Part shown: positions 63,691 to 64,000 of the stretch, piece after piece
How the letters are laid out: every line of letters begins with the position of its first letter
How positions within the stretch are numbered: the stretch's first letter is position 1
Assembly (NCBI GenBank): GCA_026315105.1
Contig: CM048744.1
Coordinates: 658,257,676-658,321,675 of the forward strand
Length of the DNA: 64,000 nucleotides
Direction: 5' to 3'
Origin: Locusta migratoria
Taxonomy: Eukaryota; Arthropoda; Insecta; Orthoptera; Acrididae
The notes under the pieces: model-generated
What the model saw: the letters and a program-made list of their open reading frames with translations, nothing else
What the model was told of the DNA's origin: nothing
Database searches by the model: none
Program-made: the position numbers and the translations under genes

Positions 63691-64000
63691 AGGACGTATT
63701 CAAATGGGAGTAAAATTGCCGGATACTGTCAGCTATTATAAAATACCACTATTTAACGGTTGACATGATAAAATTCCTACGTTACATTAATAGGTTTACA
63801 CATATATGTCATAAAACAAGCGGAGGTTAAAAGTAATAAAATATGACCAGGACGTATTGATTGGGAGTAAAATTGACGGATACTGTCAGCTATTATAAAA
63901 TATCACTAACAGTTTACACGATAAAATCCCTACGTTGCATTAGTAGGGTTACACATATCTGTCATCTGTTCGTATTTAAGCATATGACGTCATGGACACA
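63691..64000. repeat. tandem duplication, period about 158 bp
   Basis: AGGACGTATT starts at 63,691 and again at 63,849, each followed by GGGAGTAAAATTG, GATACTGTCAGCTATTATAA and ACACATAT segments with several differences. The second unit continues toward the window edge, so the true copy number is unknown. Confidence 0.85.

Overview
This window looks like intergenic or intronic DNA from a large insect genome, most likely an orthopteran (grasshopper or locust, Schistocerca-like). That identification is inference. It rests on dense tRNA-derived SINEs whose bodies and tails match repeats I associate with Orthoptera, on RTE-type LINEs, and on the mixture of DNA transposons. I find no convincing host protein-coding exon, no functional tRNA or rRNA gene, and no CRISPR array. 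Nearly every interpretable feature is a transposable element or an element nested in another.

Layout. 0-5 kb: a GC-rich island, an RTE remnant abutting a CR1/Jockey-like LINE, SINEs with long CA/GT tracts, and a second RTE remnant with a SINE inserted in it (10-bp target duplication). 5-18 kb: a mariner remnant, a decayed RTE, a Tc1 remnant and scattered SINEs in otherwise unassigned AT-rich DNA. 18-30 kb: an 8-bp-TSD (hAT-like) element, a foldback hairpin, a decayed LINE split by a SINE, a complete 2.1 kb mariner-type element (TA target, 13-bp inverted termini) carrying two SINEs and a palindromic MITE, an R2-like reverse transcriptase remnant, a second copy of the mariner-type element that keeps the same SINE insertion, and a 57-bp palindrome. 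30-45 kb: the richest part. A CR1/Jockey-like LINE is followed by a Penelope-like foldback element with a GIY-YIG endonuclease domain inserted in a SINE. Then come foldback elements, a piggyBac-like element (TTAA target) and a PIF/Harbinger-like element (TTA target) that contains a SINE, a Helitron and an RTE 3' end. 45-48 kb: the best-preserved RTE, one open frame of about 925 codons with one stop and a mutated catalytic aspartate. 48-64 kb: more SINEs, two kinds of paired, inverted tRNA-like repeats, a second mariner remnant, an RTE remnant and a tandem duplication at the edge.

The most interesting signal is a recurring small motif with hammerhead-ribozyme architecture: CTGANGA, one extra base, a stem II hairpin, GAAA, a tiny self-complementary helix III, a U-H cleavage dinucleotide and a short stem I, often followed closely by AATAAA. 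It occurs in both arms of the Penelope-like foldback and at several orphan sites. The cleanest is on the minus strand at 49,504-49,547. Small hammerhead variants with almost no stem III are known companions of Penelope-like elements, so these sites plausibly mark old Penelope-like termini across the window.

Insertion order can be read from target-site duplications. SINEs are the youngest layer at most sites, though at about 31.2-32.6 kb a Penelope-like element is younger than the SINE it entered. For brevity, 'group A' SINEs have a GGCCGCGG-type head and a CATGGATATTTGTGCC body. 'Group B' SINEs have a CATGGGTGTGTG body in which CA/GT tracts tend to expand.
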